A stretch of DNA of 64,000 nt, taken from assembly GCF_030814135.1 (NCBI RefSeq), contig NZ_JAUSUQ010000001.1, positions 1 to 64,000 of the forward strand. The letters run 5' to 3'. Source of the stretch: Caldalkalibacillus uzonensis (GTDB lineage Bacteria; Bacillota; Bacilli; Caldalkalibacillales; Caldalkalibacillaceae). Made by a program: the position numbers and the translations under genes. The notes beneath the pieces were generated by a model. It was not told the DNA's origin and did not search any database. It worked only from the letters and a program-made list of their open reading frames with translations. Below, piece by piece: positions 62,031-64,000 of the stretch (position 1 is the first letter of the stretch; every line of letters starts with the position of its first letter).

Positions 62031-64000
62031 ATGACAACCGCCCTGGAAACGAAGCGGGAGAGACTGTTGGTCCTCTTGGAACAACTAGGGATTCCCCAAG
62101 AAATTCAAGACACCTATTTTAAAGAGGCTTATATAGACAAATTACAACTGTTTGAACAGGAGAAACGCTGGCTTTTCCATTTTATGATGGAAAAGCCTTT
62201 TCCGCCCGCTGTCTACCAACTCTTCTCAGAACGCCTGCGGGACTCTTTTGCCCATTTGGCTGATATTCATTTTCGCCTGCGGTATACTACACCTGTTGAT
62301 CAAGGTTCACTCTTTACTGATTATTGGCCAGCATTTTTACAGGAACACCGCCAACGCTTAAATGGTGTGTTTAAACGGCTGGAGTCTTTCCCTCCCCGGT
62401 GGGAGGAACATACTGTGCGCTTCTCCGTGTTTAATGAAGTGGAGAAGGCGTTATACCAGAAAAAAGTGGAACCATTGCTTAAACAATTTTATCAGCAGTT
62501 TATGGATTTTAATCCAAAGACAGATTATGTGCTGATAGAGGCGGAAGAAGCTTATCAGCAGTTTATGGAGGAGCGGGAGAAAGAGGACCGGGCTCGGGCT
62601 AAAAAAGCTATGCAGGAAGCGGGGCAAGAGAAAGAGGCAACCCAGGCTAAAGCCAAATTGAAGCCTTCTCTTTCCACAGCGATAATTGGCTATGCGATTA
62701 AAGAAGATCCTGTCTCTATTAAAGCGATCCAGGAAGAAGAACGAAACGTGGTTGTGCAGGGGTATGTGTTTGATATTGATTTGAGGGAGTTGAAGAGCGG
62801 CCGGACCCTCTTAAGCATGGACATGACCGATTACACCGATTCTATTACAGTGAAGGTGTTTTCCAAGGGCAAAGAGGATATTGAAGCTTTTCAGGCTGTC
62901 AAGAAAGGCATGTGGGTCAAAGTGCGGGGCAGTGTCCAACTGGATACCTTCCAACGGGAACTGGTACTGATGGCCACTGATATTAACAAGATTGAAAAAA
63001 AAGGGCGGGAAGATACCCAGCCTGAGAAGCGGGTGGAACTCCATTTACATACCAACATGTCAGCCATGGACGGCGTCACGTCCATTTCCAACTATGTTCA
63101 GCAAGCAGCAGAATGGGGACATAGCGCCATTGCGGTTACTGACCATGGCGTGGCCCAGGCTTTCCCGGAAGCATATGCGGCAGGTAAAAAGCACGGAGTG
63201 AAAATCATTTATGGGGTGGAAGCCTACGTCGTAGATGACGGGGTGCCTATTGTTTACAATCCACAGCCCCGCACCTTAAAAGATGAAACCTATGTTGTCT
63301 TTGATGTGGAGACAACTGGTTTGTCCGCCGTGTACAACAAAATCATTGAGCTGGCCGCCGTCAAAATCAGGGGTGGAGAAGTCATCGGCAAGTTTTCAGA
63401 GTTAGCCAATCCCCATGAACCATTGACTGAGCAAATTGTAAAACTGACCGGGATTACCGATGACATGTTGCAGGATGCCCCGGAAATTGATGATGTTCTG
63501 CGCCGCTTTTACGATTTTGTGGGCGACAGCATCCTGGTGGCCCACAATGCCAGCTTTGATATGGGCTTTTTGCATGTGGGCTATAAACAGCTGGGCATGG
63601 ATTTGAACAACCCTGTACTGGACACCCTGGAACTGGCCCGCTTCCTCTATCCCGATCTCAAAAATCACCGCCTTAATACGTTGTGTAAACTGTTTAACAT
63701 TGAACTGGTCAACCATCACCGGGCGGTATACGATGCGGAAGCCACAGGCTATTTGCTGTGGAAAATGATCGGCGATTGCCAGGAAAAAGAGATTACTCAG
63801 CTAGATCAATTGAATGAATATAAAGGGAGCGGGGATGTCATCCGCCAGCGTCCCTTCCATTGCACGCTATTGGCTAAGACACAGCAAGGGCTGAAAAATT
63901 TATACAAATTGATTTCTTTCGCTCATGTGAAATACTTTCACCGCACCCCTCGCATCCCGCGCAGCCTGATTGAGCAATACCGGGAGGGGCTGATGGTAGG
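62031..64000 (+). CDS. polC: DNA polymerase III PolC-type alpha subunit (5' part)
   Basis: An open frame of 656 codons running off the right edge; a full PolC is about 1430 residues. ATG 62031 follows GGGAGAGGGGG. Visible in order: N-terminal domain, an OB-fold (about residues 235-310), a PHP domain opening VELHLHTNMSAMDGVTS (about 335), interrupted at about 420 by the 3'-5' exonuclease, with FDVETTGLS and later HNASFDMGF. It is the replicative polymerase of Firmicutes. The 100-base gap after proS shows no clear promoter. Confidence 0.97.
   Translation, partial: MTTALETKRERLLVLLEQLGIPQEIQDTYFKEAYIDKLQLFEQEKRWLFHFMMEKPFPPAVYQLFSERLRDSFAHLADIHFRLRYTTPVDQGSLFTDYWPAFLQEHRQRLNGVFKRLESFPPRWEEHTVRFSVFNEVEKALYQKKVEPLLKQFYQQFMDFNPKTDYVLIEAEEAYQQFMEEREKEDRARAKKAMQEAGQEKEATQAKAKLKPSLSTAIIGYAIKEDPVSIKAIQEEERNVVVQGYVFDIDLRELKSGRTLLSMDMTDYTDSITVKVFSKGKEDIEAFQAVKKGMWVKVRGSVQLDTFQRELVLMATDINKIEKKGREDTQPEKRVELHLHTNMSAMDGVTSISNYVQQAAEWGHSAIAVTDHGVAQAFPEAYAAGKKHGVKIIYGVEAYVVDDGVPIVYNPQPRTLKDETYVVFDVETTGLSAVYNKIIELAAVKIRGGEVIGKFSELANPHEPLTEQIVKLTGITDDMLQDAPEIDDVLRRFYDFVGDSILVAHNASFDMGFLHVGYKQLGMDLNNPVLDTLELARFLYPDLKNHRLNTLCKLFNIELVNHHRAVYDAEATGYLLWKMIGDCQEKEITQLDQLNEYKGSGDVIRQRPFHCTLLAKTQQGLKNLYKLISFAHVKYFHRTPRIPRSLIEQYREGLMV

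Overview
The window looks like a chromosomal segment of a Bacillales (low-to-mid GC Firmicute) bacterium. Evidence is the strongly Bacillus-subtilis-like order sucCD-dprA-topA-trmFO-xerC-hslVU-codY, then a complete-looking fla/che operon, then rpsB-tsf-pyrH-frr-uppS-cdsA-dxr-rseP-proS-polC, with AGGAGG-type ribosome binding sites and frequent TTG/GTG starts. A thermophilic/alkaliphilic Bacillaceae (Caldalkalibacillus-like) is my guess from overall protein style; I could not test it.

Region 1 (1-13.6 kb) is an accessory, partly decaying zone. It holds remnants of an IS256-type transposase, a WYL-like/YolD-like SOS module with LexA-type boxes, a DJ-1/PfpI gene, a methyltransferase with a one-base frameshift, a family 5 solute-binding protein and an ATP-grasp ligase. 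Between them sit intact genes: TetR and MarR regulators (each with a palindromic operator candidate), a methyltransferase, a BdbC/thioredoxin-like thiol redox pair, a zinc alcohol dehydrogenase, a D-Ala-D-Ala carboxypeptidase, a manganese catalase under a Fur/PerR-like box, a CAP-domain secreted protein and several orphan small genes.

Region 2 (13.7-26.3 kb) is conserved housekeeping: thioesterase, SfsA, succinyl-CoA synthetase, DprA, topoisomerase I, TrmFO, XerC, HslVU protease and the CodY regulator, closed by a strong terminator.

Region 3 (26.4-52.7 kb) is one long co-directional motility and chemotaxis operon, flgB to sigD plus a SwrB-like gene, most genes overlapping or separated by a few bases. 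It encodes the basal body, the type III export gate (FliOPQR-FlhAB), its ATPase complex (FliHIJ), hook assembly (FliK, FlgD, FlgE), the switch (FliG, FliM, FliY), placement GTPase/ATPase (FlhF, FlhG), chemotaxis proteins and the motility sigma factor. Two departures from the B. subtilis layout stand out: fliL is absent between swrD and fliM, and cheB encodes only the methylesterase domain with no receiver.

Region 4 (52.7-64 kb) is translation and envelope housekeeping: S2, EF-Ts, UMP kinase, ribosome recycling factor, undecaprenyl diphosphate synthase, CdsA, Dxr, RseP, prolyl-tRNA synthetase and the 5' part of polC, which runs off the window. I see no CRISPR array, prophage, tRNA or rRNA. I did not find a convincing new multi-gene system; the best leads are the regulatory sites and small genes of region 1, the receiver-less CheB, the rpsB leader hairpin and a shortened catalytic loop in UppS.
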